DNA from: Sinorhizobium terangae
Lineage (GTDB): Bacteria; Pseudomonadota; Alphaproteobacteria; Rhizobiales; Rhizobiaceae
Assembly (NCBI RefSeq): GCF_029714365.1
Contig: NZ_CP121659.1
Span: forward strand, 3,818,501 to 3,882,500
Length of the DNA: 64,000 bases
Reading direction: 5' to 3'
Part shown: in pieces, positions 45,824 through 54,420 of the stretch
How positions within the stretch are numbered: position 1 is the stretch's first letter
How the letters are laid out: each line of letters opens with the position of its first letter
The notes under the pieces: model-generated
Databases searched by the model: none
What the model was told of the DNA's origin: nothing
Seen by the model: only the letters and a program-made list of their open reading frames with translations
Made by a program: the position numbers and the translations under genes

Positions 45824-47272
45824 CTAATGCATGTCTTGGTTCTGCATATGTCGGTTGGGGCCTGCGCCAAGCGCCCTCCGGGCAGAGACGACGCCCGAAG
45901 CCGGCGCGAGTGCGAAGAGCCCAAAGAGCCAGATCGCTGCCGAGGTGGCGCCCGCCGCCGTGCCCTCGCCAATGCCGGCAAGGTTGGCCGTCATGCCGGC
46001 AAGTGCGGCGCCGAGAGATGCGGCGAAGAGCTGGATCGTGGTGATCGACGCTGCCGCCTTTTCCTCCTCGCCAGCGGGCGCTGCGGCATAGACCGCCGTG
46101 ACGATGTGCGGCCACGCAACCCCGATGCCGAAGCCGACCGCAGCGATGCCGAGGCACAGCGGCACCGCGATCGCGGCGAATCCACCCGATATCATTGGCA
46201 TGAAGGCGGCGATCGTCAGGAGACCGGCAAGGCCGAAGAACGGGCCGGCAGTAATCGTCTTGCGCGCGCGACTGCCTTCCCAATGGGCGCTTGTCATCGA
46301 GCCGGCCGTCCAGCCGAGCGCCATCAATGCGGCAATGTAACCGGCAGCGAGGGGAGATCGCCCGTGCAGTTCCTGCAATAGATAGGGAACGTAAATCTCC
46401 GGCTGCATGCCGATCATGGCCAGTGCAATGGTCGCATAGAGCGCCGCGAGCGGCGAGCGAGGGTTGAGAGCGCCCTGCGGCAACAGCCGCGCCGCCGCGC
46501 GGCGTTCGCCGGCGATGAGCATTGCGAAGAGAACGAGCGCGGCACTGACGCCGGCGATCTGTTCGGCGGTCGCCGTAAGGGTTCCGCTCACCGAGAGTAC
46601 CAGGACGATGCCGATGAGAAGCGCAAGCTGCGTCAGCGGCAGTGGACCGCGCGCACCCGACGTCGTCCGCGGCAGGGTGGAGAGGGCGAGGGTCGCGAGC
46701 ACTGCCGTCAGGGGCAGCAGCGACCAGAAGGCAGCCCGCCACGCGCCGTATTCGGCAAAGATGTCGCCGACGGCTGGGCCGACGAGCGTCGCCGTGCCCC
46801 AGGTGGCGGATATGAGCCCGATCGCGCGGGCCCAGAGCGCGGCCGGGAAGACCATGCGGATGACGCCATAGGCGAGTGCGTAGAGAAGCCCGCCGCCGAA
46901 GCCCTGGATTGCGCGGCCGGCAAGCAGCAGGGCCATGCCGGGTGCGACGGCGCAGGTGAGCGAGCCCAGTCCGAAAACCAGCGCAGCGACGGCATAGGCG
47001 CCCCCGGCACCGGCCCGACCGAGCAGCCGCGCCGAGAGCGCCGCACCGAGAATGGACGCGGCAACGAAAAGCGTCGTGCTCCAGGCATAATAGCCGAGCC
47101 CGCCGATGTCCCGCACGATGGATGGCATGACGGTCGTGACGATATAGATGTTGAGCGCGTGCAACGCGACGCCGCCGCTGAGCACAAGCGAATGGATGGC
47201 ATTACCGCCGAAGAAAAGGGTGAGCCAGCCGGCATCGGACGCGGCCGCGGCGTTCTTGGTCTTGTCGAGCAT
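45824..47272 (-). CDS. MFS multidrug-type transporter
   Basis: A 482-residue protein with about 14 hydrophobic segments, as in DHA2 drug:H+ antiporters. It has the helix 2-3 region ARLLGRAGAGGAYAVAALVFGLGSL and motif C-like GLISATWGTATLVGPAVGDIFAEYGAWRAAFW. It is the third gene of an operon with a carboxymuconolactone decarboxylase and an ECF41 sigma factor, 27 bases downstream of the sigma factor. Its physiological substrate is unknown. Confidence 0.88.
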   Translation of the reverse strand: MLDKTKNAAAASDAGWLTLFFGGNAIHSLVLSGGVALHALNIYIVTTVMPSIVRDIGGLGYYAWSTTLFVAASILGAALSARLLGRAGAGGAYAVAALVFGLGSLTCAVAPGMALLLAGRAIQGFGGGLLYALAYGVIRMVFPAALWARAIGLISATWGTATLVGPAVGDIFAEYGAWRAAFWSLLPLTAVLATLALSTLPRTTSGARGPLPLTQLALLIGIVLVLSVSGTLTATAEQIAGVSAALVLFAMLIAGERRAAARLLPQGALNPRSPLAALYATIALAMIGMQPEIYVPYLLQELHGRSPLAAGYIAALMALGWTAGSMTSAHWEGSRARKTITAGPFFGLAGLLTIAAFMPMISGGFAAIAVPLCLGIAAVGFGIGVAWPHIVTAVYAAAPAGEEEKAAASITTIQLFAASLGAALAGMTANLAGIGEGTAAGATSAAIWLFGLFALAPASGVVSARRALGAGPNRHMQNQDMH

Positions 47273-47299
47273 GTTGAGCCTCGTTGATCCGCGACCGTC

Positions 47300-48187
47300 T
47301 CAATGGACGGCTGCGTCGTCAAGATGAGCGAGCTTGTCCGGATTGCGGACGATGAAGATATCGGCCACCCGGTCGTCGTGGTCGTAGCCGAAGGAAACCG
47401 TTGCGGCGATGTCGCCATCGCTCCTGAGGACGATGCCTCGTCCGCCATTGAGCTCGGCGGTTTCCCACTGGTAGTGCGACCAGTATTCGGTCAGGCGCTC
47501 GGCAATGAAGGCCATGACGGTCTCCTTGCCGGCAACGATGCCGAGCACGGTCGCGGCCTTGCCGCCACCATCGGCGGTGAGCTTCACGTCGGCCGACAGC
47601 AGCGCTGAAAGGCCGGCAATGTTGCCGCCGTGAATGGCGTTGTGGAAGGCGGCAAGCAGTTCCTCCTGCCGTTCGCGCGGTGTCGCATGTCTGGTCCGGA
47701 CCACACCGATGTTGGATTTCGCGCGTGAGACCAGCTTGCGTGTGGCTGCCTCCTGCATGTCGAGCGTTTCGGCGATCTCGTCATAGGGCTGGCCGAAAAT
47801 CTCATGCAGCAGATAGGCAGCGCGTTCCTTGGGCGTCAGCCGCTCGAGCATCAGCAGGAATGCGGTCGTGAGGGAGGAGGTGAGCGCAAGCTTCTCCTCC
47901 ACATTGTCGTCGCTTGCGGTGTGGATCGGTTCCGGCAGCCACGCGCCGACATAGTCGACGCGTTTGCGATGCGCGGATTTGAGCAGATCGAGGCAACGGC
48001 GCGTGCAGGCGGTGGTGAGCCAGGCGGCCGGATTTTCGACCGCGGAAAGATCGGTCGCCTGCCATTTCAGAAACGTGTCCTGCACAGCATCCTCGGCATC
48101 CGCACGCGAACCCAGAATGCGGTAGGCGAGGCCGAGGAGGCGCGGTTGCGCCTCCTCGAACATGCGGCCCTTGTCGTTGCGAACCAT
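47300..48187 (-). CDS. ECF41-type sigma factor with C-terminal SnoaL-like domain
   Basis: A 295-residue protein. The sigma2 region (LLGLAYRILGSRADAEDAVQDTFLKW) and sigma4 region (LTPKERAAYLLHEIFGQPYDEIAETLDMQEAATRKLVSRAK) are followed by a SnoaL/NTF2-like domain. Two motifs that define group ECF41 are present: DGGGK near residue 205 and NPDKL near the C-terminus. In this group the fused domain modulates activity, with no separate anti-sigma factor. The gene starts one base after the stop of the carboxymuconolactone decarboxylase gene, the hallmark ECF41 context. Confidence 0.94.
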   Translation of the reverse strand: MVRNDKGRMFEEAQPRLLGLAYRILGSRADAEDAVQDTFLKWQATDLSAVENPAAWLTTACTRRCLDLLKSAHRKRVDYVGAWLPEPIHTASDDNVEEKLALTSSLTTAFLLMLERLTPKERAAYLLHEIFGQPYDEIAETLDMQEAATRKLVSRAKSNIGVVRTRHATPRERQEELLAAFHNAIHGGNIAGLSALLSADVKLTADGGGKAATVLGIVAGKETVMAFIAERLTEYWSHYQWETAELNGGRGIVLRSDGDIAATVSFGYDHDDRVADIFIVRNPDKLAHLDDAAVH

Positions 48188-48188
48188 G

Positions 48189-48620
48189 TCAGTGCCTCGA
48201 AATCTGGATGCGGTTCCAAAGGTTGATCATTGCCACGGTCGAGGTGATGACGCTGATCTCGTTGTCGCTGAAGTGCTCGCGAAGCCGGGCACGGAGACTG
48301 GCGAAATCCGTCCGGGGTTCGAGTTCCGTCAAGGCCTCGGTCCAGGCGAGGGCGGCCTTTTCACGCTCGGAGAAATCGCCGACCTGGTCCCAGACGATAA
48401 TGCGGTCGAGCCGTTCGCTCGTCTCGCCGTCGGCACGGGCTTCCTTCGTATGCATCTTCACGCAGAAGCCGCAACGGTTGATCTGCGAGGCACGCAGCTG
48501 CACGAGGTGGTGGATCGTCCGGTCGAGGCCGTGGCTGTCCATTTTGGTGTGCACGCCGGCAAGCGCGTCGAGCACATCCGGGATTTCCTGTTCGTAACGC
48601 ACGGCTTTCATATCGGTCAT
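48189..48620 (-). CDS. Carboxymuconolactone decarboxylase/AhpD-like protein
   Basis: A 143-residue all-helical protein with the AhpD-type redox motif NRCGFCVKMHTKEAR and the partner segment ERLDRIIVW. Members next to ECF41 sigma factors are the conserved targets of those sigma factors; a peroxidase/redox role is presumed. It is the first gene of the operon, and a promoter matching the ECF41 consensus lies about 40 bases upstream. Confidence 0.92.
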   Translation of the reverse strand: MTDMKAVRYEQEIPDVLDALAGVHTKMDSHGLDRTIHHLVQLRASQINRCGFCVKMHTKEARADGETSERLDRIIVWDQVGDFSEREKAALAWTEALTELEPRTDFASLRARLREHFSDNEISVITSTVAMINLWNRIQISRH

Positions 48621-48661
48621 GGTCTGTCTCCATTGAGGTCAATTGAAGCTTTCGACCAGTT

Positions 48662-48688
48662 GACGATTGACCGTCGGCGCCTGTGACG
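48662..48688 (-). promoter_or_regulatory. Predicted ECF41 promoter
   Basis: Minus-strand CGTCACA (48688-48682), 16 bases, then CGTC (48665-48662). The ECF41 consensus as I recall it is TGTCACA-N16-CGTC, so this matches at all but one position with the right spacing, about 40 bases before the CMD start. Confidence 0.75.
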
Positions 48689-48710
48689 TGCGCTGCGAAT
48701 TTTTCGGAAG

Positions 48711-49763
48711 TCAGCCGCCGGGCGGATAGGCGTGCTCGTTTCCGCGGAAATCGGTGATGGTGTAGCAGCCGCCCCCTTCCGCAGCGATCGTGCTTGCGCT
48801 GATGACGGCCTTGCCGTGACCGCCGGGGATGTCGAGGATATAGGTCGGCTGGCAGAGGCCGGAAACGCGGCCGCGAAGCGCGGCGACGAGTTTCTGTCCC
48901 TCCTCGATCGACAACCGGAAATGGCCGGTGCCGGGCGCGAGATCGGGGTGATGCAGGTAATAGGGCTTGATCCGTGTTTCGACGAAGGCGCGCATCAGTT
49001 CCGCAAGCACGTTCGCATCGTCGTTGACGCCCTTGAGCAGCACCGACTGGCTGACCATGACGATGCCCGCGTCGATGAGGCGGGCCGAAGCGGCGCGCGC
49101 CTCGGGCGTCAGCTCGCGCGGGTGGTTAGCATGAAGTGCCACATAGGTCGCCTTGCCGCTCGCCTTCAACGCCGCGATAAGGGCCGCATCGACGCGCTCC
49201 GGTTCGACGACGGGCACGCGTGTGTGGAAGCGGACGATCTTGAGATGCTCGATCGCGCCGAGCCGCTCCATGATTTCGCCGAGCCGGCGGGGCGAAAGAA
49301 CCAGCGGATCGCCGCCGGTGAGGATCACTTCCCAGATTTCCGAATGGTGCGCAATGTAAGCGATCGCGGCGTCGAGCTCGGCAGGCGTCAACGTGCCGAG
49401 CCCCTGCGGCCCGACCATTTCGCGACGGAAACAGAAGCGGCAATAGACGGGGCACACATGCACCGCCTTGAGCAGCACGCGGTCGGGATAGCGGTGGACG
49501 ATCCCGGTAACCGGGCTGTGCGAACCGTCGCCAATCGGATCGGCGCGCTCTTCCGGCGTGAGCGTCAGCTCGGCCGCGTTCGGCACGAATTGCCGGGCGA
49601 TCGGGTCGTCCTGGTCCTGGCGGTCGATGAGATCCGCAATGGCCGGGCTGATCGAAACGGCATAGCGCGACGCCACGCGGAAAACCGCCTCCTCGTCCGT
49701 CGGCGCGACAAGACCGGCATCGACGAGCTCGCGCGCCGTTCTGATGGAGCGCTGTGCAGTCAT
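48711..49763 (-). CDS. epmB: EF-P (R)-beta-lysylation radical SAM enzyme EpmB (lysine 2,3-aminomutase family)
   Basis: A 350-residue radical SAM protein with the cluster motif CPVYCRFCFRRE near residue 110. It also shows EVILTGGDPLVLS and PLP/substrate-region motifs such as YYLHHPDLAPGTGHFRL, followed by PTYILDIPGGHGK. EpmB converts alpha-lysine to (R)-beta-lysine for attachment to EF-P. Its ATG overlaps the epmA stop by four bases. ATG 49763 is preferred over 49790. Context with epmA and efp distinguishes it from the catabolic KamA. Confidence 0.94.
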   Translation of the reverse strand: MTAQRSIRTARELVDAGLVAPTDEEAVFRVASRYAVSISPAIADLIDRQDQDDPIARQFVPNAAELTLTPEERADPIGDGSHSPVTGIVHRYPDRVLLKAVHVCPVYCRFCFRREMVGPQGLGTLTPAELDAAIAYIAHHSEIWEVILTGGDPLVLSPRRLGEIMERLGAIEHLKIVRFHTRVPVVEPERVDAALIAALKASGKATYVALHANHPRELTPEARAASARLIDAGIVMVSQSVLLKGVNDDANVLAELMRAFVETRIKPYYLHHPDLAPGTGHFRLSIEEGQKLVAALRGRVSGLCQPTYILDIPGGHGKAVISASTIAAEGGGCYTITDFRGNEHAYPPGG

Positions 49764-50812
49764 GCGCTTGCCTCCGCGACCGGCGCCCACAGCACCTGAT
49801 CGATGCGCGAAGCCCCCGTCGCCAGAATCACCAGGCGATCGAAGCCGAGCGCGATGCCACTCGCCTCGGGCATGATTGCGAGAGCCGACAGGAAGTCTTC
49901 GTCGAGCGGATAGGTTTCGCCATAAACGCGCGCCTTTTCCGCCATTTCGAGTTCGAAGCGGCGGCGCTGCTCCGCTGCATCGGTCAGTTCGCCGAAGGCA
50001 TTGGCAAGCTCGACTCCGCAGGCATAGAGCTCGAAACGTTCGGCAACGCGGCGGTCTCGCGCGGTCGGTCTGGCGAGCGCCGCCTCGGCTGTCGGATATT
50101 CGTCGAGGATCGTCGGCCGGCCGAAACCGAGATTTGGCTCGACCTTTTCCACGAGCACGCGGCTGAAGAGGTCAGCCCAGGTGTCATCGTCGGCGACGCG
50201 CAAGCCCGAAACCCTCATGGCCGCGGCCAGCCGGTGGCGATCCGTCGCCCCGTCCTCGGCGATAGAGGCGAGCAGGTCGATGCCCGCAAAGCGCTCGAAG
50301 GCTTCGGCCAACGAAAGCCGCTCCGGTTCAAGAAACGGGTCGGTGGTCCTGCCCTGGTAAGAGAGGGAGCGTGTGCCGGTCGTCTCGGCGGCAAGTGCGA
50401 GGATTTCGGCGCAGTCGCGCATCAGCGCCTCGTAGCTCTCGCCGGCGCGATACCATTCGAGCATGGTGAATTCGGGATGGTGCAGCGGCCCGCGCTCCCG
50501 GTTGCGGTAGACATGGGCAAAACAGGCGATGCGCTTTTCGCCCGCGGCAAGCAATTTCTTGCAGGCGAATTCCGGCGAGGTGTGAAGATAAAGCGGTTGG
50601 GCGGAGCCGTCGTGGCCGAGCGCCTGCGTTGCAAAGGCATGCAGATGGGCTTCGTTGCCCGGAGATACCTGAAGGCTCGCCGTATCGACCTCGGTGAAAT
50701 CCCGCTCGTCGAAGTAACGCCGCAATGCCGATTGGATGCGGTTGCGCCCGATCAGAAACGGGCGCCGATCGGCATGGACATCCGGTGTCCACCAGGGAGA
50801 AGCATGCGGCAT
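49760..50812 (-). CDS. epmA: EF-P lysine-lysyltransferase EpmA (GenX/PoxA)
   Basis: A 350-residue class II lysyl-tRNA synthetase paralogue without the N-terminal anticodon-binding domain. Motif 2 is FAHVYRNRERGPLHHPEFTMLEWYRAG, and motif 3 is EASGIALGFDRLVILATG. EpmA activates beta-lysine and attaches it to Lys34 of EF-P. It is divergent from efp (176-base gap) and overlaps epmB by four bases. ATG 50812 begins the conserved sequence (MPHASPWW); 11 codons upstream are unlikely. Confidence 0.95.
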   Translation of the reverse strand: MPHASPWWTPDVHADRRPFLIGRNRIQSALRRYFDERDFTEVDTASLQVSPGNEAHLHAFATQALGHDGSAQPLYLHTSPEFACKKLLAAGEKRIACFAHVYRNRERGPLHHPEFTMLEWYRAGESYEALMRDCAEILALAAETTGTRSLSYQGRTTDPFLEPERLSLAEAFERFAGIDLLASIAEDGATDRHRLAAAMRVSGLRVADDDTWADLFSRVLVEKVEPNLGFGRPTILDEYPTAEAALARPTARDRRVAERFELYACGVELANAFGELTDAAEQRRRFELEMAEKARVYGETYPLDEDFLSALAIMPEASGIALGFDRLVILATGASRIDQVLWAPVAEASA

Positions 50813-50988
50813 GATCGGTCTGTCCAAACTTTCTTCGCGTGCCAAGTTTCTTCGCGAGAGAGCCGGCGCAGGCTGGCTATTTGCGCGAATTTAGGGTAGT
50901 TGCGGCGCGAAATCCTAGTTTTCGCGTCCTGCAGGGCCGGGTTTCCCGGCTCGCCGTGTCGCGCATACCTCTGTTACAAGGAAGACTA

Positions 50989-51558
50989 ATGGTCAAGGTC
51001 ATCGCTTCTTCTGTCCGCAAGGGCAACGTTCTCGACGTCGACGGCAAGCTGTATGTCGTGCTTACCGCACAGAACTTCCACCCGGGCAAGGGCACGCCGG
51101 TCACGCAGGTCGACATGCGCCGCATTTCCGATGGCGTGAAGGTTTCCGAGCGCTACCGCACGACCGAGCAGGTCGAGCGCGCTTTCGTCGAAGACCGCGA
51201 ACACACGTTTCTCTATGAAGACGGCGAAGGGTTCCACTTCATGAACCCGGAAAGCTATGACCAGCTCGTCATGTCGGCTGAAGACATCGGCGACCAGAAG
51301 GCCTATCTCCAGGAAGGCATGGCCGTGATGCTGTCGATCCACGAAGGTGTTGCGATCGCCATCGACCTGCCGCGGCACGTCATCCTCGAGATCACCGAGA
51401 CCGAACCGGTGGTCAAGGGCCAGACGGCGTCGTCCTCCTACAAGCCGGCGCTTCTCTCGAATGGCGTGCGCACCTCCGTGCCGCCGCACATCCAGGCCGG
51501 CACCCGCGTCGTCATCGCGACGGAAGACGGATCCTATGTCGAACGCGCCAAGGACTGA
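50989..51558 (+). CDS. efp: Elongation factor P
   Basis: A 189-residue three-domain protein that relieves ribosome stalling at polyproline stretches. The modification site Lys34 is in FHPGKGTPV, consistent with beta-lysylation by the divergent epmA/epmB genes. The C-terminal OB domains include the signature [28 protein letters not shown] 50989 has a CAAGGAAG ribosome binding site; the open frame upstream to 50839 covers the promoter region and is not used. Confidence 0.97.
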   Translation: MVKVIASSVRKGNVLDVDGKLYVVLTAQNFHPGKGTPVTQVDMRRISDGVKVSERYRTTEQVERAFVEDREHTFLYEDGEGFHFMNPESYDQLVMSAEDIGDQKAYLQEGMAVMLSIHEGVAIAIDLPRHVILEITETEPVVKGQTASSSYKPALLSNGVRTSVPPHIQAGTRVVIATEDGSYVERAKD

Positions 51559-51581
51559 TTGAGAAACCCGCATGGGAAATC

Positions 51582-51620
51582 AAACGGGGACGGTTGTCGC
51601 TGACTGCCGTCCCCGTTTTC
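51582..51620 (+). terminator. Rho-independent terminator after efp
   Basis: AAACGGGGACGG (51582-51593) pairs with CCGTCCCCGTTT (51607-51618) with a 13-base loop, followed by TC. Confidence 0.85.
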
Positions 51621-51771
51621 GATTCACATTCGGCTGCCTATACCTGCAAATAGGGGGCGCATTTTGTGAAGCCGGTGCTAGGATGCCGCCGTCCGAAGCG
51701 GGGCGCGACGCAAAGTGGCTTGCCAACTGCGTCCTTTCTCATCTCGGCGATCCTGTCACGCGAGGTTTTGC

Positions 51772-53013
51772 ATGTTCCCATTGTCGCATATGATGAAGTC
51801 CTTCATTCGCAAGGGTCGCCTGACGGTGATCGATGCCGATGGCAAGCGCCACGTCTTCTCCGGAGAGCCCGGGCCACACGTGACGATGCGGCTGACGGAC
51901 AAGCGGCTTTACCGCACCCTCGTCTTCAATGCCGAGCTTGCGGCCGGCGAGGCCTATATGGACGGCACGATGCGCTTCGAGGAGGGCTCGACGCTCCGGG
52001 ACTTTCTCACGCTGTTCTCGATCAACCGGCTCTCGCTCGGTTCCTATCCGATCCAGAAGGTCTTGCGCGCAATCAAGATGCGCTTCCGCAAGCGCCAGCA
52101 GGCAAACCCCAAGGGCAAGGCGCAGCAGAACGTTGCGCACCACTACGATCTCGGCAACGATTTCTACAAGCTCTTCCTCGACGAGAACATGCTCTATTCC
52201 TGCGCCTATTTCCGCGCTCCCGACGAGACGCTGGAGGCGGCGCAGCGAAACAAGCTCCGGCTGCTTGCCGCGAAACTCTGCCTGAAGCCGGGGATGAAGG
52301 TGCTCGATATCGGCTGCGGCTGGGGCGATCTGGCGCTCTACCTGGCGGCGCTCGAGAATGTCGAGGTTCTGGGCGTGACGCTCTCGAAGGAGCAGCAGGC
52401 GCTCGCGTCCGAGCGGGCTCGCAAGGCGGGCATGGCCGATCGCGTGCGCTTCGAGCTCAAGGATTACCGCGACGTCCAGGGCCCCTTCGATCGCATCGTC
52501 TCGGTCGGCATGTTCGAGCATGTCGGCGTTCACCACTATGACGAGTTCTTCAAGAAGCTGAATGCGTTGATGCCGGACGACGGGCTCGCGGTGCTACACT
52601 CGATCGGGCACATGAGCCCGCCCGGCATGGCGAGTTCGTGGCTGCGCAAATACATCTTCCCCGGCGCCTATTCGCCGGCGCTTTCGGAAGTCTTCTCGGT
52701 TGTCGAGCAGAACAGCCTGTGGGTGACCGATCTGGAATTCCTGCGGGTGCACTATGCGACGACGCTGGCTCACTGGGGCAAGCGCTTCGAGGAAAACCGC
52801 GACAAGGTGATCGCGATGTACGACGAGCGCTTCGCCAGGATGTGGGAGTTCTACCTGATCAGCGCGGAGATGATGTTCCGCACCGGCAGCCAGCTCGTCT
52901 TCCACATGCAATTGTCGCGCTCCCGCGACGCCGCCCCGATCGTCCGCGACTACATCACCGATCAGCAGCGCGCCTATATCGACCAGGAACGGGCGCTCAA
53001 TCTCGCGATCTGA
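51772..53013 (+). CDS. Cyclopropane-fatty-acyl-phospholipid synthase family methyltransferase
   Basis: A 413-residue protein. The lipid-binding N-terminal part is followed by QQNVAHHYDLGNDFYKLFLDENMLYSCAYF and the SAM site VLDIGCGWGDLALYL, then VSVGMFEHVG. These are standard in Cfa enzymes, which convert membrane cis-unsaturated acyl chains to cyclopropane rings. Rhizobia have two to four paralogues, so no allele number is given. ATG 51772 has CGAGG upstream; the double ATG at 51790 is an alternative. It uses the products of the fabA-fabB pathway seen at the left of the window. Confidence 0.92.
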   Translation: MFPLSHMMKSFIRKGRLTVIDADGKRHVFSGEPGPHVTMRLTDKRLYRTLVFNAELAAGEAYMDGTMRFEEGSTLRDFLTLFSINRLSLGSYPIQKVLRAIKMRFRKRQQANPKGKAQQNVAHHYDLGNDFYKLFLDENMLYSCAYFRAPDETLEAAQRNKLRLLAAKLCLKPGMKVLDIGCGWGDLALYLAALENVEVLGVTLSKEQQALASERARKAGMADRVRFELKDYRDVQGPFDRIVSVGMFEHVGVHHYDEFFKKLNALMPDDGLAVLHSIGHMSPPGMASSWLRKYIFPGAYSPALSEVFSVVEQNSLWVTDLEFLRVHYATTLAHWGKRFEENRDKVIAMYDERFARMWEFYLISAEMMFRTGSQLVFHMQLSRSRDAAPIVRDYITDQQRAYIDQERALNLAI

Positions 53014-53033
53014 GTTCTCACCCTAAGCCTTCA

Positions 53034-53199
53034 CCCCTCCCCAACCATCCCCACAAGGCATCCACAAGGGGAAGGGGTTGCTGGTCCGCTCTGTTCACGC
53101 CTCAGGCAGACCTGTACGGCAGGCGCGAAGGTTGGAAATGGCAGGGAAGTGTGTCGCGGTGCCTGGCCCTCCCTCTTGTGGGGAGGGGTTGGGGAGGGT
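53034..53199. repeat. Inverted-arm GC-rich repeat, copy B
   Basis: Left arm CCCCTCCCCAACC (53034-53046) and right arm GGGAGGGGTTGGGGAGGG (53181-53198) are the same as in 2937-3092, with an unrelated centre. The right arm has a local CCCTCTTGTGGGGAGGG hairpin. No gene lies in 53014-53335; frames open through it are repeat-derived. Confidence 0.72.
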
Positions 53200-53305
53200 C
53201 TGTTCTAGGTGCGGGAGAAGGTCGCGGCAGCGAGATGAGCGGGCGTTACTGCGCCGCAAGGCTCGCCCGCACCGAGCCTTGACGCTCCATGTTCCGGCTC
53301 CTATT

Positions 53306-53322
53306 TTTAGAATTATTCTAAA
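53306..53322. promoter_or_regulatory. Irr-binding iron control element (ICE box)
   Basis: TTTAGAA-TTA-TTCTAAA is a perfect 7-bp inverted repeat with a 3-base spacer, matching the ICE motif bound by Irr in Rhizobiales. It ends 13 bases before the mbfA ATG, a repressor-type position. irr itself is at 7592-8014. Confidence 0.85.
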
Positions 53323-53335
53323 GAAGGTTTCACCA

Positions 53336-54319
53336 ATGCTTTCCCGCCTCTTCTCCCGCTTCAAGCGTCCCTTTCTTTCCTTAAGCGAACAGGAAATCCT
53401 GGCGCTGGCGATCTCCTCGGAGGAGGACGATGGCCGCATCTATCTCGCCTATGCGGATGCGCTGCGCGCAAAATATCCGCACTCGGCCAAGGTCTTTGAG
53501 GATATGGCGGAGGAGGAAAGCCATCATCGCCAGGCGCTGATCGACCTGCATGTCGCCCGTTTCGGCAACCGCATTCCGCTCATCCGGCGCGAACACGTGC
53601 GCGACTTCCCGGAGCGCAAGCCCGATTGGCTGATCGCCGAGATGCCGATCGAAAAGGCGCGCGACGAGGCGGAAGCGATGGAGGAGGCGGCCCACCGTTT
53701 CTATGTCGAGGCGGCCGCGCGCACAGGGGATGCGGCGACGCGCAAATTGCTCGGAGACCTCGCAATTGCCGAGAAGTCGCATGAATCGCTCGCCCGCCGG
53801 CTTGGCGAGAAGCACACGCCCGAAGATGTGCGAGCGGAGGAAGAGCAGACGTCGCGCCGGCAGTTCATTCTCACTTACGTGCAGCCGGGCCTTGCCGGCC
53901 TGATGGACGGATCGGTCTCGACGCTGGCGCCGATCTTTGCTGCCGCCTTTGCGACCCAGGACACCTGGCAGACCTTTCTCGTAGGCCTTTCGGCCTCGGT
54001 CGGTGCCGGCATTTCCATGGGCTTCACCGAGGCTGCTCATGACGATGGCAAGCTTTCCGGGCGCGGCTCACCGATCAAGCGCGGGCTTGCCTCGGGCATC
54101 ATGACGGCGCTCGGAGGGCTCGGCCATGCGCTGCCCTATCTGATCCCGCACTTCTGGACGGCGACGGTGACGGCGGCCGCGATCGTCTTTTTCGAGCTTT
54201 GGGCGATCGCCTTCATCCAGAACCGCTATATGGAGACGCCGTTCCTCAGGGCAGCCTTCCAGGTCGTGCTCGGCGGCAGTCTGGTACTCGCCGCCGGCGT
54301 CCTGATCGGCAATGCCTGA
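53336..54319 (+). CDS. mbfA: Membrane-bound ferritin-like iron exporter MbfA
   Basis: A 327-residue fusion of an N-terminal ferritin-like four-helix domain and a C-terminal VIT1/CCC1-type membrane domain. Ferritin-domain iron ligands lie in LALAISSEEDDGRIYLAYAD, FEDMAEEESHHRQALIDLH, AEAMEEAAHRFY and LAIAEKSHESLARRLGEKH; the membrane part begins around PGLAGLMDGSVSTLAPIFAAAFA. Agrobacterium and Bradyrhizobium MbfA export iron and protect against peroxide and acid stress under Irr control. The ICE box at 53306-53322 supports the same regulation here. ATG 53336 follows GAAGG; the longer open frame is repeat-derived. Confidence 0.95.
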   Translation: MLSRLFSRFKRPFLSLSEQEILALAISSEEDDGRIYLAYADALRAKYPHSAKVFEDMAEEESHHRQALIDLHVARFGNRIPLIRREHVRDFPERKPDWLIAEMPIEKARDEAEAMEEAAHRFYVEAAARTGDAATRKLLGDLAIAEKSHESLARRLGEKHTPEDVRAEEEQTSRRQFILTYVQPGLAGLMDGSVSTLAPIFAAAFATQDTWQTFLVGLSASVGAGISMGFTEAAHDDGKLSGRGSPIKRGLASGIMTALGGLGHALPYLIPHFWTATVTAAAIVFFELWAIAFIQNRYMETPFLRAAFQVVLGGSLVLAAGVLIGNA

Positions 54320-54370
54320 TGCATGCCGCCGCAGTTTCGAGGTAACGCCATGTGGCGAAAAACGACATGA

Positions 54371-54399
54371 AAAAAGGGCCGCGCAAACCGGCCCTTTTT
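54371..54399. terminator. Bidirectional terminator between mbfA and BTLCP gene
   Basis: AAAAAGGGCCG (54371-54381) and CGGCCCTTTTT (54389-54399) form a symmetric stem with A and T tracts on both sides, serving both convergent genes. Confidence 0.9.
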
Positions 54400-54420
54400 A
54401 ATAGCGCGTCTTCTGGCTTG

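Noticed and set aside
44970..46742. 590-codon minus-strand frame across the OmpA-like and MFS genes
   Set aside because: Spans two real genes and a terminator, and its translation has no protein-like features.
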